Source: JAHEIJ01 sp040235565
Lineage (GTDB): Bacteria > Pseudomonadota > Gammaproteobacteria > UBA6429 > Thiohalophilaceae
Length of the DNA: 56,721 nucleotides
NCBI GenBank assembly: GCA_040235565.1
Contig: JBECLA010000050.1
Coordinates: 1-56,721, forward strand
Reading direction: 5' to 3'
Shown here in pieces: positions 35,476-43,604 of the stretch. The position numbers and the translations under genes were made by a program. The notes beneath the pieces were generated by a model. It was given only the letters and a program-made list of their open reading frames with translations, was not told the DNA's origin and searched no databases. The first letter of the stretch is position 1, and the number at the start of each line of letters is the position of its first letter.

Positions 35476-36396
35476 TCAACGCGCGTTATTGCGAAAGCGG
35501 GCACGAAAATCGATACCGTTATCCAGCAATCCCATCGCCGCGGCGAAGATCATTCCGGCCGGGCTGAGGATCACAACCACATACATTGCCACCAGCCAGG
35601 CTGAATTGGCCCCGGTTTGTTTCACCAGGGCATGTCCAACGGCAATTCCCTGTAACAGGAATAACCCGACTGCGATGTACAACAGGTTGGTACTCCATTG
35701 TCCCACCTGACCGCCCAGCAAACTCAACAGGGCGATAACAACCCCGGCAGCGGCCACTCCCAGGCCCAATCGCAAGTGGCGAAATTCTTCCCCAAATGCA
35801 CCGGGTTTATACAACAACGACTGCCACCAACGGGCAATCAGGGTACTTACCATCCAGCCAAAACTGATGGAAGCAAACAGCCAGCCGGTCAGGACCTGGC
35901 TGTAGTCCTGCAAGACCGGTTCCAGCTCGCCGCCGGGTGGCAACGTCATCCCGCTTTCCTCAAGCATCGGCAGGATATCTGTCGTGATCCAGTTGTACCA
36001 GCTGGCTGCCGGATCTGCGATCACCACATATACACCCGTCAGCAACACCCCGCCGAATGTGGCACTCGCTGCCAGCGTGATTGCCAGTGAACGACTCCCG
36101 CCGAGCAACACAGCCAGTGACCAGGTCGGGAGCCACAACATGACCGTAAACATCAAGGCCAGGACAGGATGCCCAACCACCAGACCCAGTGCGGCAAATG
36201 CCGCAGTGGCAACCACGATATTGAACAGGCCTTCTTTCGCTCCCTGTACCAGGGTTACCAACCCGACAGACGCGGCACTCAGGTAGCCGATGGCCGAGGT
36301 GACGGGTGGCAACAACAAACTCACAATTGCCAGACCCGTCGTAGCCGTAATGGCCGGCCACCGACCGCGCATGATGTAGGCGGCGAGTGCACGCAT
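35476..36396 (-). CDS. DUF2232 inner-membrane protein
   Basis: A 306-residue polytopic membrane protein of the DUF2232 family, with about eight hydrophobic segments, ending in a short basic tail (DFRARFRNNAR). In many gammaproteobacteria a DUF2232 gene sits between rpsR and rplI, as here. The function is unknown; the family resembles energy-coupling-type membrane components only distantly. It lies 33 nt after rpsR and 38 nt before rplI, so it is co-transcribed with the ribosomal genes. Confidence 0.85.
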   Translation of the reverse strand: MRALAAYIMRGRWPAITATTGLAIVSLLLPPVTSAIGYLSAASVGLVTLVQGAKEGLFNIVVATAAFAALGLVVGHPVLALMFTVMLWLPTWSLAVLLGGSRSLAITLAASATFGGVLLTGVYVVIADPAASWYNWITTDILPMLEESGMTLPPGGELEPVLQDYSQVLTGWLFASISFGWMVSTLIARWWQSLLYKPGAFGEEFRHLRLGLGVAAAGVVIALLSLLGGQVGQWSTNLLYIAVGLFLLQGIAVGHALVKQTGANSAWLVAMYVVVILSPAGMIFAAAMGLLDNGIDFRARFRNNAR

Positions 36397-36429
36397 TGCG
36401 ACAACCTGACCCTTAGCGGGTCAAAACAC

Positions 36430-36657
36430 TTACTTGTGCGAATCCGTATACGGCAGCAGCGCCAGATAGCGGGCGCGCTTCACGGCAGTCGCCAACTGAC
36501 GCTGGTAACGTGCCTTGGTGCCGGTAATCCGGCTCGGTACGATCTTGCCACTTTCCGTGATGTTGGCTTTCAACAGATTAAGATCCTTGTAATCGATCTC
36601 CTGAATGCCTTCAGCGGTAAAACGACAGAATTTTCTGCGACGAAAAAAACGTGACAT
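36430..36657 (-). CDS. rpsR: 30S ribosomal protein S18
   Basis: bS18, 75 residues, MSRFFRRRKFCRFTAEG with the conserved DYKDLNLLKANITESGKIVPSRITG stretch (described in part). It binds S6 on the platform of the 30S. It is preceded by rpsF (73 nt) and followed by the DUF2232 gene. Confidence 0.97.
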   Translation of the reverse strand: MSRFFRRRKFCRFTAEGIQEIDYKDLNLLKANITESGKIVPSRITGTKARYQRQLATAVKRARYLALLPYTDSHK

Positions 36658-36730
36658 GGTCCAATTTCCTTACATGCTGGGTACAAGTGCGGTTTGCTGA
36701 CCTGTACCGGGTTGTTCAGTTACCTTGGTA

Positions 36731-37096
36731 TCAGGCCTCGGCGGCACGTGCTTCAGCAGCTTTCTCTTCGCCGCTGTCTTCCCTCTTCACCAGGGGTGAG
36801 GCTTCGGTGATGGCGTGATCGCGGCGAATGACCAGATTGCGTATCACGGCGTCATTGAAACGGAAGGCACTGCTCAGTTCATCCAGGGTACCCTGATCAC
36901 ATTCAATGTTCATCAGCACATAATGGGCCTTGTGAATCTTCTGAATGGGATAGGCCAGTTGACGACGGCCCCAGTCTTCCAGGCGGTGGATCGTGCCACT
37001 GTTGCCTTCGATGGTGGATCGGTAACGCTCGAGCATGGCGGGTACCTGCTCGCTCTGGTCAGGATGGACCAGAAACACGATTTCATAGTGTCTCAT
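36731..37096 (-). CDS. rpsF: 30S ribosomal protein S6
   Basis: bS6, 121 residues. MRHYEIVFLVHPDQSEQV and RLEDWGRRQLAYPIQKIHK are typical, and the C-terminal extension is acidic and alanine-rich (GEEKAAEARAAEA). It is the first gene of the rpsF-rpsR-DUF2232-rplI operon, with a good promoter at 37198-37226. The roughly 95-nt leader can fold a GCCGG/CCGGC hairpin and could host S6-S18 feedback control as known in other bacteria, but I could not match the S6-S18 motif securely. Confidence 0.97.
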   Translation of the reverse strand: MRHYEIVFLVHPDQSEQVPAMLERYRSTIEGNSGTIHRLEDWGRRQLAYPIQKIHKAHYVLMNIECDQGTLDELSSAFRFNDAVIRNLVIRRDHAITEASPLVKREDSGEEKAAEARAAEA

Positions 37097-37197
37097 ACTT
37101 GCTCCCTATGGCTATCAAGCCCCCCGTCACGCGGTGAGGCAAGGAGTTAACGAATTGTCAGTGATGGCCCGAATCAGCCGGTCCATAAAGGCCGGCA

Positions 37198-37226
37198 ATT
37201 GTACTTGAGACAATTTTTTAATGCAA
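37198..37226 (-). promoter_or_regulatory. Sigma70 promoter of the rpsF operon
   Basis: Reading minus, TTGCAT (37226-37221), a 17-nt spacer and TACAAT (37203-37198). Spacing is ideal and five of six -10 bases match. The site lies about 100 nt before rpsF. Confidence 0.65.
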
Positions 37227-37299
37227 TCAATCACTAAGCACGGCTGTCAGCAGCCCCGCAGGCTGTGCGCCAATGGCAGATATCTTTAGAAACAAGCAG

Positions 37300-37926
37300 T
37301 TACAGGTAACCTGGCAACTGTTGCAATTGCCGCTCATGCCAGCGGCCGAGGAGCAACAGGGCCAGGATGGCGCCACCCAGGGCCCAGGCCATGTCCGCCT
37401 GGGTATCCCAGACGTATCCCTGGGTCGCAAGAAACAGTTCGGCACCGGTGGCGGTCATTACCGCCACCCACCATTCCACCATTTCATACAACGCGCTGAT
37501 AGCCAGGCAAATGCAGGCCACAATAAAGCCGAGCCAAATTTTTCCACTGATGACCCGCTTGCGTAACAGGATTTCCCTTGCCACGATGGCAGGCACAAAG
37601 CCCTGCATAAAGTGCCCCACCTTGTCATAGTTGTTGCGCTGCCAATTGAAAATCTCTGCCAGCCAGTCAAACAGCGGTACCTGGGAGTAGGTATAGTGAC
37701 CGCCGATCATCAGGATAATGGTGTGCAACAAGATCAAAACATAGGCGAGCGTGGTGAGAGGAAAGCGGCGGCGTGTCAGTAGTATGACGGCAGCGGCAAT
37801 CAAGGCGGGGGTCACTTCCAGCCACCAGATAAACCGGTCGAAAGGATGCACGGCCGACCAGACAAGGACGCTCAAAAACACCGCCATCCAGGTCAGGCTG
37901 CCGGGCGAGATAGCGGGACTAGTCAT
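37300..37926 (-). CDS. DUF2238 inner-membrane protein (YjdF type)
   Basis: A 208-residue polytopic protein of the DUF2238/YjdF family with about six hydrophobic segments. The family's conserved NNYDKVGHFMQGFVPA and SALYEMVEWWVA segments are present, as is QGYVWDTQADMAWALGGA. The function is unknown. The start at 37926 (MTSPAISPGS) overlaps the rlmB 3' end by 8 nt; a longer frame with 17 more residues is less likely. It is coupled to rlmB and lies between it and the rpsF promoter. Confidence 0.8.
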   Translation of the reverse strand: MTSPAISPGSLTWMAVFLSVLVWSAVHPFDRFIWWLEVTPALIAAAVILLTRRRFPLTTLAYVLILLHTIILMIGGHYTYSQVPLFDWLAEIFNWQRNNYDKVGHFMQGFVPAIVAREILLRKRVISGKIWLGFIVACICLAISALYEMVEWWVAVMTATGAELFLATQGYVWDTQADMAWALGGAILALLLLGRWHERQLQQLPGYL

Positions 37927-38674
37927 GCGCGTCACCCTCGCGTTGTCGCAAGGCCTCATACACACAAATCCCGGCACTGACTGACACGTTCAAACTTTGC
38001 ACCGCGCCATGCATCGGGAGCTTCACCAGGCTGTCACAGGCCTCGCGGGTCAAACGGCGCAAGCCTTTGCCTTCCGCTCCCAGGACCAGCGCCAGCGACC
38101 CGGTTAAATCACAGGCAAACAAACTCTCCGGGGTATCGAGATCCGTGCCGATAACCCAGATACCCGCCTGCTGCAGTGCCTTGATGGTGCGGACCAGATT
38201 GGTGACCTGCACAAACGGCACGGTTTCCGCGGCACCCGAGGCAACCTTGCGCACCGTACTGGTCAGACCACAGGCTTTGTCCCGGGGTGCAATCACGGCA
38301 TGCACCCCGGCGGCATCGGCGGTGCGCAGACAGGCACCCAGATTGTGCGGATCCTGGACGCCATCAAGGATCAATAACAACGGCGGTGCTTCCAACCCGG
38401 CCAGCAATGCCTTGAGCCCTGCTTCATTCAGGGCCGGCTGCAGGCGTGCTTCCGCCACGATGCCCTGGTGCCGTCCTCCGGCTGCCATCTGATCCAGTTC
38501 CTGGCGTTCCACCCGCTGCAGGGGGATGGCATGTTGCCGGGCCAACTGGGTGATGACCTGGGCCCGTTTGTCACGCCGTGCGTGTTCCATCCAGATCTGT
38601 TTGATGGAGTCCGGTTCATGCTGCAGTGCTGCCTGCACGGCATGCATCCCAAAAATTAAGTGCTCGTCATTCAT
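37919..38674 (-). CDS. rlmB: 23S rRNA (guanosine-2'-O-)-methyltransferase RlmB
   Basis: A SPOUT enzyme that methylates the 2'-O of G2251 in 23S rRNA. With the start at MNDEHLIFGMHAVQAAL it is 250 residues. The three SPOUT motifs are NLGACLRTADAAG, VLGAEGKGLRRL and LNVSVSAGICVYEALRQR. A frame open for 17 codons upstream is rejected. It sits downstream of rnr, the conserved rnr-rlmB pair. Confidence 0.95.
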   Translation of the reverse strand: MNDEHLIFGMHAVQAALQHEPDSIKQIWMEHARRDKRAQVITQLARQHAIPLQRVERQELDQMAAGGRHQGIVAEARLQPALNEAGLKALLAGLEAPPLLLILDGVQDPHNLGACLRTADAAGVHAVIAPRDKACGLTSTVRKVASGAAETVPFVQVTNLVRTIKALQQAGIWVIGTDLDTPESLFACDLTGSLALVLGAEGKGLRRLTREACDSLVKLPMHGAVQSLNVSVSAGICVYEALRQREGDAHD

Positions 38675-38734
38675 ATTCGCGGGATCGGTACCCTCACCCC
38701 ACGTTACCCGATCAATTAACGCCAATACCGGGGG

Positions 38735-41176
38735 TCAGTGCTTACGTCCTTTCTTTTTGTTGCTCTTCTTGGCTTTCTTCTTGGTTTTCTTTTTGCTTTG
38801 CTTCTTGCCAGCCTGTTGTTGGCTGGTTTTTTTACCTGTGACTTTCTTTTTGGCCACTTTCTTCTTTTTCTTTTCGCTTTCAGTATTGCCTGGCTGTTGC
38901 TTGGCGTTTTTCTTTTTGGCGGCCTTTTTCCTGGTCAGGGTTTTGCCGCGACGACGTGACGCGGTTTCCCGCACCGGCGCGTGTCGTGGCTGCCGGGCAG
39001 GCTGGCCAGCCTCGACCAGATCAAAATCAATCTTGCGTTCGTCCAGATCAACGCGTGCAACGCGAATCCGCAGACGATCCCCCAGGCGGTAACTTTGTCG
39101 CGTCCGTTCACCCAGCATCCGATGTTTGACCGGATCGAACTGGAAGTAATCATTGGCCAGACCGGTAACATGGATTAATCCTTCCACATAGATTTCATCC
39201 AGTTCCACAAACAAACCGAAACTGGTCACACTCGAGATGGTACCTTCAAATTCTTCACCCACCTTGTCGAGCATGTATTCACATTTCAGCCAGTCGATCG
39301 CATCGCGAGTGGCTTCATCAGCACGGCGTTCGTTCTGGGAACAATGTTCCCCCAGATTCACCATCTTTTCATGATCATACTCAAAGGTTTCCACGGCCTT
39401 ACCGGCTAATACATGCCGAATCGCCCGGTGCACTAGCAGATCAGGATAACGCCGTATGGGGGAAGTGAAGTGGGCATAGGCATCAAATGCCAGCCCGAAA
39501 TGACCCACATTATCCGGGCTGTACACGGCCTGCCGCAGGCTGCGCAACAGGACCGTCTGAATCAAATGTGCATCGGGTCGCTCCTTGATCTGATTGAGCA
39601 ACTCCGCATAATGCTGCGCCTGAGGATCATCACTGCCACCCAGGAACAAGCCAAACTCCCCTAAAAAGGCACGCAAATCTTCCAGCTTTTCTGACGTCGG
39701 GCCTTCATGAATGCGATACAGGGCCGGAATTTTGTGTTTCAGCAAGTAACGGGCGGTTGCGACATTGGCGGTGATCATGAATTCTTCAATCATTCGATGC
39801 GCATCATTGCGCACCAGTGGCACAATCCGTTCGATCTTGCGTTCAGGTCCAAACATAATCCGGGTTTCGGTAGTGTCAAAATCAATCGCGCCACGCTGTT
39901 CCCGCCGTCGGTGTAATACGACATAGAGATCATACAGGGCTTGCAGATGGGGCAGCAGTGACACATAGCGCTGTCGCAGTTGGGGATCCTGATCCACCAG
40001 CATTGCTGCTACCTTGGTATAGGTCAACCGCGCATGGGAATGCATCACTCCCGGATAGAAACGATAATCTTCCAACACCCCACGTTTACTCAGTTGCATA
40101 TCACAAACCATGCAAAGGCGATCGACCTGGGGATTGAGGGAACACAAGCCGTTGGACAGGATTTCCGGCAACATCGGAATGACCCGTTCGGGGAAATACA
40201 CCGAAGTGCTGCGTTCCCTGGCATCGGCATCCAGGGCGCTGCCGGGCTCGACATAATGGGACACATCGGCAATCGCCACCACCAGACGCCAACCCTTGGC
40301 ATTGGCTTCACAGAACACGGCATCATCGAAATCGCGGGCGTCTTCCCCGTCAATGGTGACCAGCGGCAGGTGCCGGATGTCTTCCCGCCCCTGTTTGTCT
40401 GCTTCGGCAACTTCGGCACTCAAGCCGGCAATCTGGTTTTCCGTTTCCGGAGTCCAGACCAACGGTAAACCATGGGAGCGGATCGCGACATCAATCTCCA
40501 TCCCGGGGGCCATGTGTTCACCCAGGATCTCGATCACCTTGCCAATCGGTTGGCGGTACCTGGTCGGCTGCTCGATCACCGCAATCGTCACGATCAGACC
40601 GTGTTTGGCACCGTGCAAATTTTCGGGGGGAACCAGAATGTCCTGGTGGATCCGCTTGTTATCGGAGACCACAAACGCCACTCCACCCTCGATAAACAAC
40701 CGCCCGACCAATGTCTGGTTGGCCCGTTCCAGTACTTCCACCAGGCTGCCTTCACGCCGACCCCGCCGATCCACACCGGTGATACTGACCAGGGCCCGAT
40801 CCCCGTGTAACAGACTGCGCATTTCCCGTGCGGTGAGAAAGACATCCTCCCCCCCTTCATCCGGCACCAGGAATCCAAATCCATCGGGGTGGCCAATCAC
40901 CCTTCCGCGCACCAGATTCATGTGACTGATCAGTCCATATTCGCGCCGCCGGTTGAAAATCACCTGACCATCGCGCTCCATCGCGCGCAATCGACGGCGC
41001 AGCGCCTCGAGAGAGTCCTCGTCATACAGCTTGAGGACATCAGCAATGGCCTCACGGGACAGCGGCCGGCCCTCCTTTTCCAGCATTTCCAGGATGTATT
41101 CCCGGCTGGGGATCGGCTTGTCATATTTTTGCGCTTCGCGCGCCGCGTGGGGATCGGCAGGTCTTTTTTTACTCAT
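38735..41176 (-). CDS. rnr: Ribonuclease R with a long lysine-rich tail
   Basis: A 3'-5' exoribonuclease that degrades structured RNA and takes part in tmRNA quality control. The protein is 812 residues from MSKKRPADPHAAREAQ. An N-terminal helix-turn-helix is followed by cold-shock OB folds (GFGFLVPDEGGEDVFL), the RNB catalytic domain (DGEDARDFDDAVFCE with clustered metal-binding aspartates) and an S1 domain (EFEGTISSVTSFGLFVELDE). The last 75 or so residues are a low-complexity K/A/Q tail, a feature of RNase R that promotes RNA unwinding or binding, here unusually long and pure. rlmB follows at 60 nt. Confidence 0.96.
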   Translation of the reverse strand: MSKKRPADPHAAREAQKYDKPIPSREYILEMLEKEGRPLSREAIADVLKLYDEDSLEALRRRLRAMERDGQVIFNRRREYGLISHMNLVRGRVIGHPDGFGFLVPDEGGEDVFLTAREMRSLLHGDRALVSITGVDRRGRREGSLVEVLERANQTLVGRLFIEGGVAFVVSDNKRIHQDILVPPENLHGAKHGLIVTIAVIEQPTRYRQPIGKVIEILGEHMAPGMEIDVAIRSHGLPLVWTPETENQIAGLSAEVAEADKQGREDIRHLPLVTIDGEDARDFDDAVFCEANAKGWRLVVAIADVSHYVEPGSALDADARERSTSVYFPERVIPMLPEILSNGLCSLNPQVDRLCMVCDMQLSKRGVLEDYRFYPGVMHSHARLTYTKVAAMLVDQDPQLRQRYVSLLPHLQALYDLYVVLHRRREQRGAIDFDTTETRIMFGPERKIERIVPLVRNDAHRMIEEFMITANVATARYLLKHKIPALYRIHEGPTSEKLEDLRAFLGEFGLFLGGSDDPQAQHYAELLNQIKERPDAHLIQTVLLRSLRQAVYSPDNVGHFGLAFDAYAHFTSPIRRYPDLLVHRAIRHVLAGKAVETFEYDHEKMVNLGEHCSQNERRADEATRDAIDWLKCEYMLDKVGEEFEGTISSVTSFGLFVELDEIYVEGLIHVTGLANDYFQFDPVKHRMLGERTRQSYRLGDRLRIRVARVDLDERKIDFDLVEAGQPARQPRHAPVRETASRRRGKTLTRKKAAKKKNAKQQPGNTESEKKKKKVAKKKVTGKKTSQQQAGKKQSKKKTKKKAKKSNKKKGRKH

Positions 41177-41260
41177 AGAATTCTGGTTTCCGGCATGGTG
41201 CATGGCCAAATTGCAATCTGCGTAGTGTAACGCAGGAGACCGTGCCATGGTGGATAATGT

Positions 41261-41289
41261 TTGACAAGCATCAGGAGGATCGGTAAAGT
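41261..41289 (+). promoter_or_regulatory. Sigma70 promoter of tRNA-Leu
   Basis: A consensus TTGACA (41261-41266), a 17-nt spacer and TAAAGT (41284-41289), followed by a GC-rich discriminator and the tRNA 13 nt later. This layout is typical of stringently controlled stable-RNA promoters. Confidence 0.75.
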
Positions 41290-41301
41290 TCGCGGCCTAA
41301 T

Positions 41302-41388
41302 GCCGAGGTGGCGGAATTGGTAGACGCGCTAGCTTCAGGTGCTAGTGGGGGCAACCCCGTGGAGGTTCAAGTCCTCTCCTCGGCACCA
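41302..41388 (+). tRNA. tRNA-Leu, anticodon CAG
   Basis: 87 nt including an encoded CCA. The acceptor stem GCCGAGG (41302-41308) pairs with CCTCGGC (41378-41384), with discriminator A. The D arm is GGTAGAC-like. The anticodon stem is CTAGC/GCTAG with loop TTCAGGT, giving anticodon CAG. The long variable arm (TGGGGGCAACCCCGT) is the class II mark of tRNA-Leu. The T arm contains GGTTCAAGTCC. It is divergent from rnr. The accessory-looking region begins just downstream, but I found no second copy of the tRNA 3' end that would mark an island boundary. Confidence 0.95.
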
Positions 41389-41511
41389 CACAAATCAGTT
41401 CAGTAATCACATTCTTTCCCAGACATCTGCTGAATGTGTTCCTGCTGACAAGCAGTGTATGCAGGACTGCCCTCGTCTTAATCCCACGGGCATCACGCGT
41501 CAGATGCTTAA

Positions 41512-42705
41512 TCAAGTATCGTGTGGCTTGCGGGAAAGTTTACGACTCAGAATATCGTAGACAAGCTTGGCGCCAACATAGGCGAACAGCCAGAGTAGTA
41601 TCAACAGCGCGCCGCGGATAAAGGAGATGTTGGCAAGCTCCCCTCCTTCAGTACTGATATTCCCAATCGTGGTGCGCAATTCTTCTGACGTTAACAATGT
41701 CTTTAGCACTTCACGTTCCTGATGCACAAGTTGGGTAACTGCATGCTCCCGTTCTCGGCTTAAGCTATCAAACATCTGAATGATTGCCGCCTCACGTTCC
41801 CGACTTAACCTATCAAACATCTGGATGATTGCCGCTTCGCGTTCTGCCGGTAATTGTTCGAGCATAACTGCATACCGTTCGGTTGACCGGGTGAGACGCT
41901 CGGTGTTATCGCGCACCTGCACAATCTCAGGCATGTTCAAAATTTCATGTGCTGCAAATTCAGCCTGCAAACGCGTCAGGTTTGGTGCGCGTCGCATGTA
42001 ATAACCGAGGCGTTCACCGAATGCCAGCATCTCGTCGGCAGCTTCCCGGGTTTGTGCGATTTCACCCAAGAGCCCCCCTGTCTCCTGGACGTTTTGTAAA
42101 TCGATGGCCCGCTGGTCAGTGAAGCCGGCAAAGCGAATACCCCAGAAAAAATGCTGATCCGGATTTTGCTTCTTCCACTCATGGATCAAGGCACGTAAAT
42201 CATTCTGTTGTTCACCGGTAAGCACTTGCGTTGAAATTTCCCAGATTTCCTCTTCCAACTGACGTGACGCATTTAATAACCCTTGTCCAAGTTCCTCACC
42301 AAGATATTCAGGCACCCAGTATGTCTCAACTTCCTCACGGGTCAGACTGGCAAGGACAATCATATCGAGGAGATTTTCCACTGCATTGGGGCCCACGGAG
42401 ATATCAACCACGGTAGATTGAATACTCATTTTCCAGCCGGCCACAAACCTGCGCAATTCCGGGGTGGTTGCCTTTTGCTTGATACGATCCGCTTCCAACG
42501 ACATACGCGCCATAAAGCGATCGCCATAACGCATGACTTCAACTTCGAGTTGTTGGCGTTTCATCATTGGTTTGCTCGCTGCTTCTGCCCCGATTTTTGC
42601 CACGGTGACGTCCTGGGATTTCGGCTGCGTGGGAGTGCCGACACAACTAACCAACAGGCTAGAACCGATAAAAATGAAAACAAAGGAGCGCTTTGGCAAG
42701 TACAT
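41512..42705 (-). CDS. Lipoprotein with helical repeats and a C-terminal membrane anchor, unknown function
   Basis: Not recognised beyond its architecture. The 397-residue protein has a lipoprotein signal ending in LLVSC (lipobox near residue 21). The helical middle runs over about residues 60-250. A coiled-coil repeat region near residues 285-325 has two near-identical 15-residue units (EREAAIIQMFDRLSR / EREAAIIQMFDSLSR) and a third, diverged one (EREHAVTQLVHQ). A hydrophobic segment near the C-terminus (RGALLILLWLFAYVGAKLVYDIL) follows, then a basic tail. Lipid at one end and a membrane helix at the other suggest a protein spanning the periplasm. It starts directly after the stop of the 42706-43146 gene (TAA-ATG), so the two are coupled. 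Confidence 0.7.
   Translation of the reverse strand: MYLPKRSFVFIFIGSSLLVSCVGTPTQPKSQDVTVAKIGAEAASKPMMKRQQLEVEVMRYGDRFMARMSLEADRIKQKATTPELRRFVAGWKMSIQSTVVDISVGPNAVENLLDMIVLASLTREEVETYWVPEYLGEELGQGLLNASRQLEEEIWEISTQVLTGEQQNDLRALIHEWKKQNPDQHFFWGIRFAGFTDQRAIDLQNVQETGGLLGEIAQTREAADEMLAFGERLGYYMRRAPNLTRLQAEFAAHEILNMPEIVQVRDNTERLTRSTERYAVMLEQLPAEREAAIIQMFDRLSREREAAIIQMFDSLSREREHAVTQLVHQEREVLKTLLTSEELRTTIGNISTEGGELANISFIRGALLILLWLFAYVGAKLVYDILSRKLSRKPHDT
41756..41845. repeat. 45-bp tandem repeat within the lipoprotein gene
   Basis: Two adjacent 45-bp units (41756-41800 and 41801-41845) differ at only a few positions; a third, diverged unit lies just below 41756. They encode the 15-residue coiled-coil repeats, and multiples of 45 keep the frame, so unit number could vary without breaking the gene. 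Confidence 0.8.
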
Positions 42706-43146
42706 TTACAATCCCTCCATCTTGCACTCAATTTGTAGTTCCGCACAAAGTGCCCGCATGGCTGTCAGTGCCAGGTTCTGGCCAGTCTGACCACTCGCAC
42801 CCGCATCGGCCCAGATGAATAACAAGGTCGAATTGGTATCAAGCTTCGTAGCCTGTCCGGTGAGGCGTTTTTCTCCCTTGGTGACTTCTAACAGATAACG
42901 CTTCTCGTCTTTGTTGATCACCATTAAATCAGACCGTTTGGCGATAGTCCTTTGCATGGCAGCATAGACTTCGGCCGGCGGCCGCTCAATTTCTACAGTT
43001 GCCGTATGTTGCTGTGCACCTTTGGTGTAAACCACCAGACCCGCCGAGGTTGGGGCCCGCATGGGGCCATACGTGCAATCCTGTAAAGTTATGGTACCGA
43101 TTAATCCAAATACGAATAATATATTAAGCACCAATGTTTTCATCAT
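42706..43146 (-). CDS. Small exported protein, unknown function
   Basis: 146 residues starting MMKTLVLNILFVFGLIGTITL, a signal sequence followed by LQDCTYGPM. The cysteine could be a lipobox, but aspartate at -1 is unusual, so lipidation is uncertain. The mature part has a mixed sheet-helix look (ATVEIERPPAEVYAAMQRTIAKRSD, LLEVTKGEKRLTGQATKL) resembling DUF3568-type or small outer-membrane-associated domains, but I cannot name it. The lipoprotein gene follows with no gap, so the two are an operon and probably work together in the envelope. The upstream region is AT-rich with inverted repeats. Confidence 0.7.
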   Translation of the reverse strand: MMKTLVLNILFVFGLIGTITLQDCTYGPMRAPTSAGLVVYTKGAQQHTATVEIERPPAEVYAAMQRTIAKRSDLMVINKDEKRYLLEVTKGEKRLTGQATKLDTNSTLLFIWADAGASGQTGQNLALTAMRALCAELQIECKMEGL

Positions 43147-43209
43147 GCAGCCCCCTACGCTTGTGCTTCAGAAGCGATTCAAGATACAAGCACCCGATTA
43201 ATTACAATT

Positions 43210-43286
43210 ATTCATACTTGACTACTTGCATACTTCACGCAATTGGTATTCATATCAATCTATATAAACGTAACTGTAGTATGAAT
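43210..43286. promoter_or_regulatory. Inverted repeat upstream of the lipoprotein operon
   Basis: ATTCATACT (43210-43218) and AGTATGAAT (43278-43286) are perfect 9-bp inverted copies 59 nt apart, with a partial copy (GGTATTCATAT) between them. They lie 64-140 nt before the 42706-43146 gene in AT-rich DNA and may be operator sites. Confidence 0.3.
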
Positions 43287-43357
43287 ATTTAGATGTGACT
43301 TTTTATTTTTAACGAAAAATACCAATAACCTGAGGATGGTCAACAACAAATAATAAT

Positions 43358-43594
43358 TTATTCTACACAGGTTTGATTGATTTCTTCCCACAGCGCCTGG
43401 TAGGCAACTACGGAAACACAACGCGGCGCATAGGCTATCAGCGGCTCAGGATGTTGTCCCATTTTCTCCACTTCCGAGGCATAGGGAATCCAGTTCTTCA
43501 GCATAAATTCTTATTTGAAGGGCGGATAATCATTTACGGTACGATGCAAGCGTCTGTATCGTTCCACCATAGAATAAACGGTGACAACTGTATT
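43358..43594 (-). pseudogene. Decayed ParA-like 3' fragment
   Basis: A remnant of about 78 codons with one internal stop (TAA at 43513-43511). Its last 70 positions align without gaps to the end of the ParA-like gene at 45881-46628: MVERYRRLHRT..., IPYASEVEKMGQH, AYAPRC and ALWEEINQTCVE. By my count 46 of 70 residues match. The ATP-binding N-terminal half is missing, as the frame closes at 43597-43595. With its relative it flanks the two sugar-modifying genes. The divergence shows an old duplication or a separate family member, not a recent copy. With the AT-rich leader it fills the 458-nt gap 43147-43604. Confidence 0.8.
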
Positions 43595-43604
43595 TCACCA
43601 CTGG

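Noticed and set aside
38526..39092. Hydrophobic, F/L-rich plus-strand frame resembling a membrane protein
   Set aside because: It is the complement of the lysine-rich tail of RNase R; AAA/AAG codons read backwards give Phe and Leu.
41302..41388. tRNA-Leu as an occupied attachment site
   Set aside because: No second copy of the tRNA 3' end was found in the window and no integrase gene lies beside it.
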